Shown here: positions 23,120 through 36,258 of the stretch, in pieces
How positions within the stretch are numbered: the first letter of the stretch is position 1
How the letters are laid out: every line of letters begins with the position of its first letter
NCBI GenBank assembly: GCA_016800925.1
Contig: JABCPU010000089.1
Span: 1-64,000, forward strand
DNA from: Suillus spraguei
Taxonomy: Eukaryota; Basidiomycota; Agaricomycetes; Boletales; Suillaceae
Length of the DNA stretch: 64,000 bases
Direction of reading: 5' to 3'
Notes under the pieces: generated by a model
What the model was told of the DNA's origin: nothing
Seen by the model: only the letters and a program-made list of their open reading frames with translations
Database searches by the model: none
Position numbers and translations under genes: made by a program

Positions 23120-25874
23120 CTATGCAAAGACGTCCTGGAGCCAAGTCTCATAGTCATACTCGGTTTCTCCGACCTCATTTTTTGTCGACGGTATCACCTC
23201 ACTCAAGTAGTCGACTGCACTTACGGGCAACTGCGCCAGGCGCATATCGAGTTCAGTTACAAAAGGCTGCAGGAAGGAATTTCATTTCATCAACGCACAA
23301 GCCACCAAGTGAAAGTCACGCACTTTGTCACCCGCGATTCCACGGAATGATTCACGCAGTTGCTCTGGTGATGTTTGATCTTCCGTTATGTCAACCTTTC
23401 GCGAGTTATCTGTAAAAACGCCATTGATGTCGGAGGAGAATCAGCTCACCAAGAGATTGATGAAGGCTTCGAAAGTGACCGCGCCGTAGTCTTGTAACAG
23501 CTGGTCGTAAATGTAGACCGTGTCTTCATCCTAATCGTTCAATGGCTTGATGAGCAGCACACCTATGCAGGGTAATATACTCACTGAGTACACAAAGCCT
23601 TGGCTAGCAAGAGCTGCGCTCGTCTCTGTCAAGCTCAACGTGTTGGTCTCGTCACGGTCGAAGTACCGGAAAGTGCTCTCAAATTGCTCCAGTTGAGCAG
23701 GAGTTAGGTTAGTCATATTTCGGGAGACAATCTGCGCTGCATTAGTCAAGTAAGATGTGCTCAATGAGATGCAGACCTGATTGTCAATAAATGATATCTT
23801 CTTCGTAAGGCTCTGCGCCACCAGTCCTAGTTCAAACTCAAGGTCTTGACATGTGAACACGGTGTAGTCGTTTTCTTCTACGTTCGCTGCGACGCAGTCT
23901 TGCTCTGCCTTTGCCACGCGCGTCAGGGCTTCGGATAACGTCGGCAGGCGGGTTTGAATTTCTTTACTTGGTCTTGCTGGGTCTATTTCATCATACGTAA
24001 GCTTCTGTCTATGTGCAAGTTAGATACAGACCTCTAGCGGCCCCGCAACACCCGAGAGTTCAATGATATGGCGTGCAGACGTTGCGAAAAATCATTAGCC
24101 AGATCCGCGAATGCTTTCCGCAACGACTCCTTGATCCTGGGCTACCCATTGAACACCGAAAACAAGCAACGGAAAGCGTATGACTGACTGTCGTATCTGT
24201 GCATTAATCGCCCGTGACCTTTTTGCTTCAGATTGAAGCAGGTCACTCCATGCATCATCGAGGTCCTAGAACTCAATGTATATAATCAGGTACAAAATGA
24301 ATACACTGTATCTCGAATACCCACCGAAAGCGTAAGGTCAGGAGGAGGGATGTATTCTCTAAGCCCATAAGTCCGGAGCTTGGTTTGTATGTTGCCAAGG
24401 AGAGTAGTGACGTCCTGTCGCTCCGTCACCCATGTGCGTTTGGTTGTGTGTTTGTAAGTTGTAAAAGTGGCAGATTGTTCTTTCGCATCCGTATATGAGC
24501 CTGTGAACTGGCTAGTTGACCACTTTTTCTGGACCTCAGAAAGTGCATGTAGGAGCTATTGGGACCAAAAGAGGGGTGAGCTAAGAGAAGTAAGCGATGT
24601 GAGTCGACGCACAGCGCGAGCGCGACGCTCGTAATCATTTTTGCTCGTCCAAACGGATTGCATCAGTTCAGCAAATTTTTCGACACGTCTGGAAACGGTT
24701 TCGGCTTGATCTAGTTTAGGTGATTAATTGTATATGGTGCAACAGTGACTTTAGCTTCTAACGTACCCATCGTTGAGAAGGCGTGAAAATAACTTGCAAT
24801 ATAGGTCATGACACTACGTTCGTCTGGACGCACCGAATCGCACAGGTCCTCTACCTCGAGGAGTTGCTACATAGGGAAAGTAAGCACCTCCACAAGCGTT
24901 GCCTAATGCAAACTTACTGGGACACCAAGATGGTCTGCAGCCACTTGGAACGCTAGGCGAGTATTACCGTGTCGATCGGACTGAACAATGGAGTCAGGCA
25001 CGATGTTAACGGATGCCTCCACTACCACAACATACCTTGTCGAGTTTGTCATAATCCAGGAGCTCAGGGCGATGACAATGGATTAATGCACAACTGAACG
25101 AGTGGGTCAGAAGTAGATTGCAGTCAAGGAGTGTACTAACAGCGCCAGCCCATCCGACCAACTTATGGAAAAATCTTGTACGTCAACTTCTTTGTAAGGC
25201 GCAGTTTTGCGTTGAGCCCAGAGCAGCAAGCCTTCTTTTGCAGAAAGGCCTTCCTCACTAAAATTGCCACATTCAATGAGGCATCTTCTTGTACGAGTGA
25301 CCTTACCTGATATCTGCGATGGTAAACCGCAAAACCAAGGTCCATATCATACCCAGTATCAGTTTCAAGTTACCATCGATGATGTCTGGAGTACAACAGG
25401 TTGGCTGAGTTCCTTCAGACCGAACTGTGTAACGTGCCTTCTGGGCCAATATTTGTTAACTTGATACCGCGTTGTCGTATGAATTCCAGCGCTTTGTTGA
25501 CATTCTCTGCCTTCTGGACGCGCATTCGGGGGTTCTTATTGTATCTTCCGAGGGATGTATCACCTGTACAACACGCGAGCTATCCACACCATGTCGTAGA
25601 ATTGGAATGATATACAACCTTACCCATTATTTCCTATACAAGACAGGACATAGATCATGATTGCTCGAGCTAGAAGACAATCGTCCCTCTTACCATGAGC
25701 TGGATTAAGCGCACACCATCCGAAAGGTCTTGGACGAGCGAGTGCATGGGTGGATAACCATTTGCTTCAAGTTTGGTGTTAAGCCTAGATGGAAACATGA
25801 ATTACTCTATCGACGGCAGAGTGCAATCAGGTAGCTCACCACTTGCAGAAGGTTCTTTCTTGAGTTGAATCCAT
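23120..25874 (-). CDS. Alpha-actinin
   Basis: Start ATG at 25872-25874 ([12 protein letters not shown]), stop TAG at 23120-23122, many short introns. Two calponin-homology domains come first: [20 protein letters not shown] and [16 protein letters not shown]...RGIKLTNIG in CH1, then [21 protein letters not shown] with [20 protein letters not shown] in CH2 (25250-24950). A spectrin-like rod follows (about 24800-23900). The C-terminal EF-hand part contains [16 protein letters not shown] and ends TWLQDVFA. The product cross-links actin filaments at the septum ring and cortex. One base appears to be missing near 24070 (two G where three would keep [13 protein letters not shown] in frame). It shares a 309-bp divergent promoter with POB3. 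Confidence 0.9.
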
Positions 25875-26183
25875 TGCAGTTGACGCTGGAAGCTAGTTCA
25901 CTGTATAATGTGGCCACCTGCCAGTGATCGGCGAGAAGCACTTGAAACCTAAAGAGATCGCGTTGCCAGCTGATTCTACACTTTAGCTCGACGTGAAGGG
26001 CGTGCTCTTAGAGGTGCTTAGTGGAAGACAACAGTACTAGGATAAGATAGTGAGATATATACAAGCAAACACACTTCAAGACGCGCGTGATGATTTGTCA
26101 TTGAACGCGTCGAGACTACTTACACTGCAACGTTACGAGCTCCAGCCACTATCCTCTTTTGTTGACATCATCTGTTGTCCGCT
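25875..26183. promoter_or_regulatory. Shared divergent promoter, alpha-actinin / POB3
   Basis: The 309 bp separating two start codons on opposite strands must hold both promoters. I see no strong TATA box on either side, consistent with housekeeping promoters. Confidence 0.5.
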
Positions 26184-28533
26184 ATGGCGACGACGCAGTT
26201 TGATAAAATTTATTATGGCCTCTCATCTGAAGTTGGGAGTAAGGAAACTTCCCTTGATCTCATATGCTGTACTAACAATGCCTGCCAGAATTTCGTGTTG
26301 CGGCAAGTGGAATGGCCTGGAAGGGCGAAGAGAATGATACAGTAACTGCCATACCGTCTGCAGAAGTCAAATGGGCCCAATGGTATCGTGTTGCAAGGAA
26401 CTTCCAGCTGCGAATAGGCTTGAAAGACAGACGGCGAGAGACTTTCGATGGCTTCTTGCGGGAGGTTGGTACGGGCTTTTTGCTGTGAACTGCTATTAAG
26501 GAGCTTTGCAGGATCACGATAAACTCGCAGGGCTACTCAAACAGCATTTTGCGGTGACCTTGGAAGTCAAGGATGTCACATTCAAAGGCTGGAACTGGGG
26601 TGTAACGGACATTCAAGGTGCCGCATATTTAAGTCTTCTTTAATTTATCTCAAACATCTGTTACAGGGCAAGATCTGGCGTTCCTCGTGTCAAATAAGAC
26701 GGCTTTCGAGCTCCCTCTGAGCCAAGTAGCAAACTCCAACATCGCTGGTCGCACTGAAGTCTCACTAGAATTTGCCCCGTCAACACCGTCCGGAAAGAAA
26801 CCTTCTCGCAGCGCTCCAGACGAGATGGTCGAAATTCGATTCTATGTCCCTGGTACGCAAGCTCGTGCCCGAGGGTCGGACGCTGGCTCGCAGAAATCCG
26901 ATGACGAGGAGGGAGAAGGAGAGGAAATGAGCGCAGCACAGGCATTCCATGACGCCATCAAAGACAAAGCAGATATTGGTCAGGTTTCTGGAGATTTAGT
27001 CTTGAGTTTCGAAGAAGTTCTTGTCTTAACCCCTCGTGGACGATACGACGTTGACATGTTCCTTGACTTCCTGCGTCTTCGTGGCAAGACGTACGACTAC
27101 AAAATTTTATATTCCAGCATTGCTCGATTATTTCTCCTACCCAAAGATGATCAACACGTACTCTTCATTGTAAGTCATATCCACTTGATTTGACCTTTGA
27201 CTAAAATCGTTACAGTTGGGATTGAGTACACCCATTCGGCAAGGACAGACGAGATATTCTTATCTTGTCATGCAATTTGCCCGGGAAGAGGAGACCACAG
27301 CGGAGCTTAACATGTCAGAGTAAGCCAACCACCGATGTCTCAACATGATTATATCTCATACGTGCGAATCAGGGAAGACATTGAGAAGTACGACAGACTG
27401 AAAAAGAACTATGAAGACCCCACCTTTGAGGTCGTCTCAGGTGTTTTCCGTGCTCTATCCAAGAAAAAGATCATCAGCCTAGGGTCATTCAAAAGGTGAG
27501 CAAGTTATCCTGCGCTTAGACTTTTGCTGACTCCTTTCTTAGTCGCGATGGTCACCCAGGCATCAAAGCCAATCTCAAGGCCGTGCAAGGTGACCTATTC
27601 ATGCTGGAGAAATACATTTTCTTCGTTTCCAAACAGCCAACTCTCATCGAAATATCCGACATTCATCAATGTGTGTTCTCTCGAGTTGGTGCAAGCATGG
27701 GTGCCACTGCAGCCCGCACATTCGATCTGAAAATTGTGACCAAGAGCGGCCCAGAGTACACGTTCACGTCGATCAACAAAGAGGAGCACGAACCGGTCGA
27801 GCCTATCTCAAAGACAAGAAGGTGAAGTTGAAGAATGAGATGGTGCCTGATGTCGACATGATGGCCGCTGGAGGTGACTCCTCTGACGAAGAAATGCAGA
27901 GTGTTGCGAGTAGTGGGGACGAAATGCCCAAGCCGAGATTGGGCGGTGACGACGAGGATAGCGAAGAAGGTTCGGATATCTCTCTATATCACGTAATGAC
28001 TCTCATCCTTGTGTTGTAGATGAAGACTTCCAGGCTTCGTCCACAGATGAAGGTTCTCCGAGTGAAAGTGACTCAGATTCTGACGGTGGTGTTACTGCCT
28101 CTGATGCTAGCGGAGATCGCGAGTTGGCGAATGCTGCGAAAGGAAAGAAGAAACTGACTAAGAAGAAGGTGAAAGGCAAGGCAGATGGGAGTGATGCAGG
28201 GGATGATGAAGACAAACCAAAGAAGAAGAAGGCGAAGACCAAAGCAGCCGGCAGTGATGCAGGGGATGATGCAGATAAACCTAAGAAGGCCAAGAGCAAG
28301 CAGCTGGTAGTGATGCCGGGGACGATGAAGATAAACCCAAGAAAACAGCACCCAAACCTAAGCCCAAGCCGAAAGCCAAGAAACAGGATGATGATGCCAT
28401 GGATGTTGACGAGGATGAGGAGCCAAAACCCAAGCCTAAGCCGAAACCAAAACCAAAACCCAAAGTTTCCGGCCCTAAGGAAGGTGAGGAGGACGAACCC
28501 GCCAAGAAGAAACCTAAGGTATCTTCGGATTGA
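26184..28533 (+). CDS. POB3: FACT complex subunit POB3 (SSRP1-like)
   Basis: Eight exons: 26184-26238, 26289-26464, 26512-26617, 26667-27169, 27216-27319, 27373-27495, 27543-27969 and 28020-28533. The N-terminus MATTQFDKIYYGLSSEVG and FRVAASGMAWKGEENDTV mark the POB3 N-domain. The SSRP1/PH-like histone-binding core follows, with VTDIQGQDLAFLVSNKTAFELPLSQVA spread over 26595-26715, RGRYDVDMFLDFLRLRGKTYDYK, SRDGHPGIKANLKAVQGDLF and EISDIHQCVFSRVG. The C-terminus is acidic then Lys/Pro-rich, without an HMG box, as in fungi. Exons sum to 2008 nt, two short of a multiple of three. Frames require one added base at about 27801 and one at about 28299. As the gene is normally essential, these look like sequence errors. 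The protein helps polymerases pass nucleosomes. Confidence 0.92.
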
Positions 28534-28716
28534 AACACTTGTGTACTTTTACTTGCTCCTTATCACTCTTCTCCTTGTTAATCATCATGATTTCAACATA
28601 TTGTACACATTTGTTTTGAATACAACTGCAGAAACATGTAGTTACAGCCTGTGATATACAACATGTGATGACACGAGCAGTAGATCCGGGGTATATTCAG
28701 TACACATAAACGCACA

Positions 28717-31016
28717 TCATGACATGATATCTCCTTTGTGCTTGGCCAGGAGAGAACCAGGTTCAAATGCGACGGTATTAGCTGATGTGCTGAAGGGAGC
28801 TGAGACACTGACGAGAGGTTGACTAGGGCGCGCAGAGATGGACTGTTTTCTAGTTTGAGAGCGAGATAAGTTGTTAGAGATCGAGGTAGATTCCCCTGAT
28901 TTTGCGAATAGGACATGTCGTTCCTGGAAAAGAACATAGGACTAGAACAGCAATGAGTAACATGTTTGACGGATCGAGCGCCAAGGCTTACTCGCGCTAC
29001 AAGAATGGCTTCCATCCATCTCTCGCCGTCTTTTTGGTTGCATGACAAGATATGAACATAGTCCGACACATTCTCAAATAGTGAGACATTGTCAGTAGAT
29101 TTGATGGCAAAAACAAACGGTTTAGGTGATTTGTGTTTTCTGGTCATATAGTACGCGTCGAAATTGGATAGTGAGCACAAGAAAATCTCATCCTTTCCCT
29201 GCAAAAGCTTTGAGTTCGGTTTGAGAGACCAGAGAGGATAGCGTACTGTGTCACGCTTGGCTAACCACAAGCTATGCTCTCGCAACTCCATCCAACGTTT
29301 GCTCCACTTGCCCTTCTTGCTTTCATATTCGACATATCCGCGGTTTATAGGTGAACTTGTGGGTATATTCTATGCCACCAGTTCAATAGGTTTTAGGTGG
29401 TAACAGACGAGAAACGTACCGAGCGGCTCAAGAAGGGTGCCAGGTAGGTGCGTTTGACCACAAAGGCATTCAGAAGTTTGTCTTTGTTCCAAGAAGCAGT
29501 GACATCTGATAGTAGCTCGTAACTTCGGATAGGGCGTTCTGTAATTGCGTGAGTCATTTGATGTCCACAGAAGATGTAAAGCCTGCCTACCCATGCCAAA
29601 GTCATTCGCAAGCTCGAACAACATCCAGCCTGCCGTATGATCTAACGATCCTTGGCTTGCAATCAAGGCAATGACATCGCCAGCATTGGTATTGGGGGTA
29701 ATCTCCACTGTGTTGAATCTTTGCATATCTCCAATGAAGACCCGTTGCTGGGTCACCTGTATTTTTGGCGCAGGCTGAGGCTGAGGCCGTGAATGTATCA
29801 GCTCGACGGGAGGGCGTTGAAGAACACGCTGCTCAACATCCTGATCCACGGAGACACGAGGGACTATTGGCGTTGGTCTTCTACCATCCTCGCTTGGACG
29901 GGTAGACTTCAATAACGGGTCTGAGGCATTGCGAATCTCAAACCCATCTCTAGATGGACGGGTGACGGACTTATCCCGGCGTATAGGCGGGTCTTCTGGT
30001 CTGCGCGAAGCGGCCGTCGGTCTACGTCCGAGGCGTTGCGACAAGGATGACTCAAGGCGTGGCTGAGTGGTATCCGCCGTTCGTCCCTCTGGACGATGGA
30101 AAGATCGCATGGATCTCAATTGCCGATCTTGTGATACTTTGTCGGTGGTATAAGCCGGAGCGTGTTGGAGGAACGCCATCTCGTCCACAGCTTGCGAACC
30201 GTGAGTCCGTGGACCAGAACCAGAAATAGGTACTCTTGCGGATAGTGATGCAGAAGCAATACCATTATAGGAAGGCGACGCGGTCGACGGAGGTGTCGCT
30301 ATTTGAAGGTTTGCTAATTTCATCGCCAAATCATCGACAGGGAAAGGTTCGAGGGGAGCTGGCCTGCCGCGAGTCCTCTCGCCTCTTGATGGGGCGAGCG
30401 AAGGCGCAACGGACACAGAACGTTGTCGACTATGTATGACAGCAGGAAGGAGGGTAGGAACGGGAGGTTGCTCGGATGGCATTACTGCGCGAGTGCCCTT
30501 CGCACGCTGCATCTTCCGTAAGTAGCGCTCATCACGCAATTGCCTTCGAATAGACTTTTGGGCTGTGAGTGCCGTTGGCATGCTTTGAGCGAGTGGTACA
30601 TCATCATCAGAACATGGAACCACCCTTGAGCGGACGGAACGTGTGCGAGATGACGGCCTAGAGGAGTGTCCATCCACGCTATAGTAAACGGTACCGTTGT
30701 CTCCCTCATCTGAAGAAGAGCTATAATCCGAGTCACTCCACACTGGTGAACGCATGCTGGGTCTACGCCCTCTGTCCCCGTCGTCCCCATTATCCCCACC
30801 ACCATCGTGGCCATACACTCCAGAACCATGGTTACCAGAATGACCTCCCTCCTCTCTTCCTCCGTATTTACGGCCCCGTCTGTCCTCATCACGGCCTCGC
30901 CCTGGGGGCGGGCCTCGTTGTCCAGGTGTGCTATCACCGTCACGTGGAACATCTTCAAGTCTTGGTGAGGGATGTGGCTTCTTGTTTTGGGACAGGTCGT
31001 GTAGGATGCCAGGCAT
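28717..31016 (-). CDS. RA-PH domain adaptor protein
   Basis: Exons 29591-31016, 29420-29538, 28992-29369 (with a probable 48-nt intron ending at GCAG near 29210) and 28717-28941 give 2100 nt, 699 residues, fully in frame. The N-terminal 430 residues are low-complexity, rich in Arg, Gly, Asp, Ser and Pro, with RYLRKMQRAKG basic patches. A Ras-associating domain follows (QRVFIGDMQRFNTVEITP ... GWMLFELANDFGMERPIRSYELL ... DKLLNAFVVKRTYL). Then comes a PH domain (GYVEYESKKGKWSKRWMELR ... FVFAIKS ... DGERWMEAI). The RA-PH order recalls Grb7/MRL adaptor proteins; in fungi it probably links small GTPases to membranes. It ends 184 bp from the convergent POB3 gene. Confidence 0.82.
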
Positions 31017-31209
31017 AGTGTGAAAAGATCGTGTAAGGTCCGAAGATGTTTCAGAAGATAAAAAGATGTGTATGGTGTGGGTGTGACTTCTGGGTAAGGG
31101 GTTCCAGATGTCACCTTCGAAGGTAAATCCCAGTCTGAATCCGAATAATCAGAGTGTGGTTGTGTGTAGTAGTCAAAATCAGAGTGATAGCTGAGAGGAT
31201 TATCTTCAG

Positions 31210-32290
31210 CTATACCATCGGCCTCGTGGCGAAAGACATTTCCGAACCCTGAACGTGGTCGACAGAAATACTATTTTGGTCGGTCGCCGTTGTGGACCAC
31301 GGGGAAGAGGATATAGATGAGGAACGTGAGAGCGCAGATGAAGAAGCCTGAGGTGTAAATGAAAGCGACGGAAGTGAATCATTGTCACCATCATCAAGCT
31401 GTACTGAGGATGGTCTTTCATTGGTGGAGTGAGAGCTACTCTCGGAGTCACCCGGATCTATGGGTAATTTAAATTTCTCTGATGTTGGTGAACACGCCGG
31501 TGAGGGGAGACCTTCTAAACTGAGAGTAAAATCTTGTCTGGTATCCAAAGGTTCTGACGTTTGCGGGACAGTAGCTGCGCGTTGCCGTTGGAAGGGCCCC
31601 GCTATTGGTTCCGGAGAAGAAGCGGGTGTGACACCAGGATGGGGAATGGTTTCTATGTCCCATGGTTCATGTGGTAATCGAGCACCAGGAGTTCCCTTAC
31701 GAGGCTAATGGTAATCATTAATGCGAGCGTTATCAACGCCACAAAACACGTACTTTGCGTGGAATACCGATATTCATTTGAGCCAGTGCGTACAAGGAAG
31801 GTAATGACGGTCGAGGAGAGAAAGCCGGTCTGGTGTGAGCGGGACGAACTTGACCGTGACCGGATGACTTCGGACGTTTAGGACTATGGTATTGAAGGTA
31901 TGCTTGGGATGGAAGTAGTACAGTTGATCTCGGAGGATTCAATGCAACAGAAGGATTGGAATATGCACTCGGACATTCTGCAGATGGAATCACGGAAGGG
32001 GACGAGTGCAAGTTGGCAAAGGGATCCTCATCCAGCAAGGAAGACGATGCAGCAGGATTGGGGATGTTTGAACACTTCTTGAAAGTAGTATTATGGGTGA
32101 GCGCAGCCGCTGAGAGGGAGCGAGCTCGCGATGTGCCACTTGCGAGAGAAGTGGATGTTTGGAAAAACGGTGAAGTAAGTAACGACTGTAGTGAAGGTCG
32201 TTTCGCAGGAAACTTGACGTGAAGCAGGCTGATCTTCGAGGACAAAGATGTTTTGGGTTCAGATGAAAGTGGGTCTAAAGAGTCTTCCAT
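31210..32290 (-). CDS. Ser/Pro-rich hypothetical protein
   Basis: First Met at 32288-32290 (MEDSLDPLSSEPK); the frame is open further upstream to a TAG-type acceptor near 32420, so an earlier exon is possible (see 32598-32822). The exon ends IGIPRK with donor GTACGT near 31746; the next exon opens PRKGTPGARLPHEPWDIE at about 31706. The protein is disordered and Ser-rich throughout, with PHEPWDIETI and SFTPQASSSALSRSSS stretches. In the called frame it ends ATRPMV-stop at 31210. A second frame from about 31240 to 31090 is strongly protein-like (rich in Tyr, Ser, Asp: HSDFDYYTQPHSDYSDSDWD). A missing base near 31233 is therefore likely and the true C-terminus longer. No domain recognised. Confidence 0.6.
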
Positions 32291-32597
32291 AATTGAGACA
32301 GATAAATCAGGAGAGAAGGCGAAGGGTTCGTTGATCTGAATCTGGGAACGAATGTAAATGAGCACTTCCTTATGCCATGCCACGGAGGAATTATAGTATA
32401 AAGACGACAATCCATGGTTGCTAGCGGAAGCACGTGATCAAGTCGCACTAGTGAGGCCATCATTGTTCAGATCAATCATTGTGCGGCATTATGCATCATG
32501 CATCATGGACAAAAGGGCGTCAACGGCCCCTGCGCCACATCTGATATTTAAAGACCGCCCATGGCCGGCGACCATAATAATAGGAGGAAATTCATAC

Positions 32598-32822
32598 CTG
32601 AAATGGAGAGTCCTCTGCAGCAAAGCATGGAGTATCTCTTGCAACAGTTCCCATTGGCTCACCATCACATTGACACTTTATCGCCAAGCTAAAACAAGTT
32701 TCAGCGGCTGTAGGCGCTAAGCGCGGCAGGTCGTCCCTAACCGCAGCAATGTGCGTCTCGTTTTGGTAGCCTGTGAAAGTGTCCTGGAAAACGGTGACGG
32801 TGGGAAACGCGGATAAGAGCAT
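32598..32822 (-). CDS. Probable separate or upstream coding exon, unknown protein
   Basis: Met at 32820-32822 opens a frame of 75 codons (MLLSAFPTVTVFQDTF ... RDDLPRLAPTAAETCFSLA) ending exactly at CAG followed by the donor GTATGA. The composition is protein-like and it lies just upstream of the minus-strand gene 31210-32290. It could be that gene's first exon, but I could not find a phase-compatible join. It is divergent from the DCAF4-like gene. Confidence 0.35.
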
Positions 32823-33062
32823 GCTTTGTCCTCGGATCACAAATAAATGAGCTAGGCGTGATTTGGGGTGTTTATAGTAGTACCCGCTGGAGATATTATA
32901 AGAAAATACGAGATGTTGTACGATAGAATAGAGAGTAAGAAAAGGTAGGAAAGTTGGAGTGAACACTGGGCTGTCACTCTGGTTCATTAAGTATTATGTA
33001 AGGTGTCCACCGGCAGTGTCACCTTGACTTTCACCCGGACGTCTGTTTCCGAAGTTCTCCAT

Positions 33063-34845
33063 ATGCCTCGAGAGCTGCCTGGTTTATACTGGGATGAAGG
33101 AAAACAACGCTATTTTCCTCTAACTTCGTCTCGGAGGTCTCAGGATGTGGGCCCTAACACTTCGACCAAGCTGCAATCAGCACCTCAGGCCTGGGCGGGG
33201 GAAATGAAGAGGCATCGAAATCGTTCTCTCTTGCGCGCAAGGGAAGATGCCAGATTTAGCTTCCGCACCACTCATAAAGACAAGCTGATGCAGTACGTCC
33301 CTCCGTCCGGTATATTAGGTCTTGGGCTCACTAATACCTAAAATGACTACTATTCGCGAATCTCATTATTGTGGCGCATAGCCAGATATCATGCTTCCAA
33401 GTAGCACAGACGTCTCATGTCGCATCATCGTCCATTCCATCACTCACAGGCTGTGCTATCACTGCCTTCCAGGTACGACCATCATCATCAACCTGTTTCC
33501 AGTCATATTCATGATGTTGATCGGGTTCGTGGTAAGTCCGTATCCTACAACAACAATGTCCACAGCTTCGCAGGGGATACAGGAGGGTGGTTTTACTCGT
33601 CGGTCATCGGTCGAAACGAGCTAGTCACAGGGTACCACGCCTCGCATGGCTGGCGCCCAGAGTTCAGTCTATCCTCAGAGGCAAGCACTTAACTTTTTAT
33701 TGTAAAAAATACCTCACGCAAGTGATTCATTAGATCTCTTCCATATGTATATCTGGTTCCCGCTGTATGTCAGTATGACCTTGCCTATGATTCCGTTTAT
33801 CCACTCATTTATGTGATCCAGTGCAACCTCGTTTGGTCCAGAGAGCAAAATATTACACTTCCCCCTTGACTTGGACTCAGAAGAGTAACATTTTTGCCAT
33901 TGCCCTCTTTATGGTGTCTTATTTCCTCCGCACGGTGCAGTATCCGTGTAACTCGTGTAAATAATCGGTCAGCTCGTGACATATGGACAGCCGATCTTCA
34001 AGGTACCCGTTTGGTGCTGGGTATGTTCGATGCATGTCTACCATTTTCCAATACTCAAAAAATATCAGGCACGAATGATCAGGCCGTTGTCATTGATGAC
34101 GTTGCTGATCGAGCAACTGTCTGTTTTATGAAAACGGGTAGCGATGTGTTTGCCGTTACTCAAGATAACGTACGTTTCAGGGCGTCGCAGTACCTGTGTT
34201 GCCTTAATGGTTTGTGCAGAATATTGTTTATACAGGGTCCCGCGCTGGCATTGTCCAACGTTTCGATGGCCGTATACCTAGCACCAAGGGCGATCACATT
34301 TTCAGTGACCCAAATACAACCCAGAATAATTCAGTGACCAACCTGAAGATTTTTTACGACTGGCAACTTCTCACGAGTACCATCGACGGACGCGTGAGTT
34401 CACAAAACATAGGCTGTAATTAATTTACCGATTCTGATATCAGTTGGCTATGTTTGACCTCCGCTTCCCTGGCAATCGGACACCTGTAATTTCGTTTACA
34501 GGCAACATCAATACCTACACCACAAAGACTGTAAGACCACACGTTACTTCGATTCTCTGTGTCTATAACATTACACAGCCTATTGCTGTTGATCCCCATG
34601 AACAATTCCTCTTTGCAGCCGGTCAAGACCGCCGCATTCGCCTATGGTCTCTCCGTACAGGAGGTCCACCGCTTGTTTCGCCTGCCAGCGTGTTTCAGAA
34701 ACCATTTGAAGATCCGATTAGGGCGCTTCAAGTTGTTGAGGAACAACAGGGCGTTCTGGGTTTGTGGGCCACATCGGGTGCGGCACTCTACAAGTATAAT
34801 CTAGGTCAAAGGATGGAAGAAGAGTCTGAGACGATGCAGTGCTGA
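33063..34845 (+). CDS. DCAF4-like WD40 repeat protein
   Basis: Starts MPRELPGLYWDEGKQRYFPL at 33063, the signature N-terminus of WDR21/DCAF4 proteins (ELPGxYYDxxKxRYF). Several exons follow. The later ones (34214-34845) carry WD-type blades: NIVYTGSRAGIVQRFDGR, LTSTIDGRLAMFDLRFPG and PIAVDPHEQFLFAAGQDRRIRLWSLR. It ends at TGA 34843-34845. The middle (33400-33900) has conflicting frames around AITAFQ and RYDHHHQPV, so introns or a missing base there remain unresolved. DCAF proteins are substrate receptors for CUL4-DDB1 ubiquitin ligases; the family role is general knowledge. Confidence 0.72.
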
Positions 34846-35133
34846 TTACACTCACAATCATGCTCTGTTTTTGTGTCATGTTCCCAGGAAGGACCAGGTA
34901 AGAAGGTTCATTGTGAACGGACTAGTGGATCGCTAAGGTACTGCGGTTTGTAACTGTACATAAGAAAGATGAATGTACTCAATGGATTACTCTTAGCTGA
35001 ACACGAAGACTTCCCACAGAACCTGGCCAAGGAACTCAAACAAATGGTTTCTATGAACCCGCCAGAAAGGCCTTTCGTGCTACAATGACATAAAGATTAC
35101 GAAGATGGCTAGATGATCAACTTGGGTGCAGCC

Positions 35134-35875
35134 TCAATGACCGGGAAATGGCGAGTCTTGTACACCCTGTGACTGCGTGTTGTGTAATGAGGATAAGCTT
35201 GGGGGAAAAAAAACAGGCGTGGTGATTGACGGATACAGCTGCATGGTAGAAGGGGTGAAATCCGGAGGCGGTGCAGTGTTGATGCTCGAAGGATTATGTA
35301 TCAGGGGTGACATGGTGATTGGTGAAAACCCGGGCATTTTCGCAGCATCGCTGATGGTATCAGAAGGTACTGGAAGAAAAAACTTTGCAAAGTCCGGGTA
35401 TCGGTTGTGAAGTGGGTCCCTGGAGTATCGCCAGGTTCTTGTATTCTGCTGCAATACCCTTTCCTTTCCCAAGGATGAGTAGGATGACCTTGGACTGGAC
35501 CTAGTCACGAAAGCAGCCGGCGCGTCTGAAGTGTAGCCGAGAGAGCAGGGTGCGACTGAGTATGGTGGACTGTATGTGGGAGTCAGCCTCTGCGTCAAGT
35601 TAACATTGTCCGCTCTATCGACCGAAGCGAGAAATGATTCTGATGCCGATGGAAGATTTGACGTTCCCTGGGACACGACAGGATGCAAAGGAGAGGAAAC
35701 TTGGGACCTTGGCGGATCAGAGTAGCACGCGGTATTGGGTCCTGGCGGATCGAGCTTCATTATGCGCACGCACATCGGAACCGGAGTACGAGACACCCTG
35801 TTTTTTCTCGTGAACCAGTTCCTGATCCACGCTTCATCCCTGTAATACTTGTATGTTCGCCGGAAGGGTAAATAG
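35134..35875 (-). CDS. Ser/Pro-rich hypothetical protein
   Basis: The frame from about 35875 begins after a likely intron acceptor and contains FRRTYKYYRDEAWIRNWFTR followed by VSRTPVPMCVRIMKLDPPGPN. It then becomes a long low-complexity Ser/Pro/Thr-rich tail ending SPFPGH at 35134. An upstream first exon near 35980-35890 is possible but unproven. Convergent with the WD40 gene. No domain recognised. Confidence 0.5.
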
Positions 35876-36258
35876 TATTGGAGTTGAACCTACAAGCCAG
35901 TCTCCACAGCCAGTTTATGTCTTTGGGAAGTTGACGGCCGAGGCTCCTCTGCGTGCATTTCCTTTAGGATGTCTATTTGCCATTGTTTTGCGCGGACGGT
36001 TGGCTTTTTAAACATGACGAAGGTGGTACTGTTCATAGTGAGAACATATAAAGCAAAAACTTAAACGAGGCTATCAGAGATCAGCGCAGGCTAGAACGCG
36101 AGGAGTCACGTGACGAATTTAATTTAATTATACTTCATATTCTCACAGTCATCCCGGGGTTAGTTCCCCTTGATACCTAGTACTCTGCATGGTTGAGAAG
36201 ATTATTGTATTCTGTCAGGCACCTCTAGCACACTTATCCTTCCGCTCTTTTGTCTCTC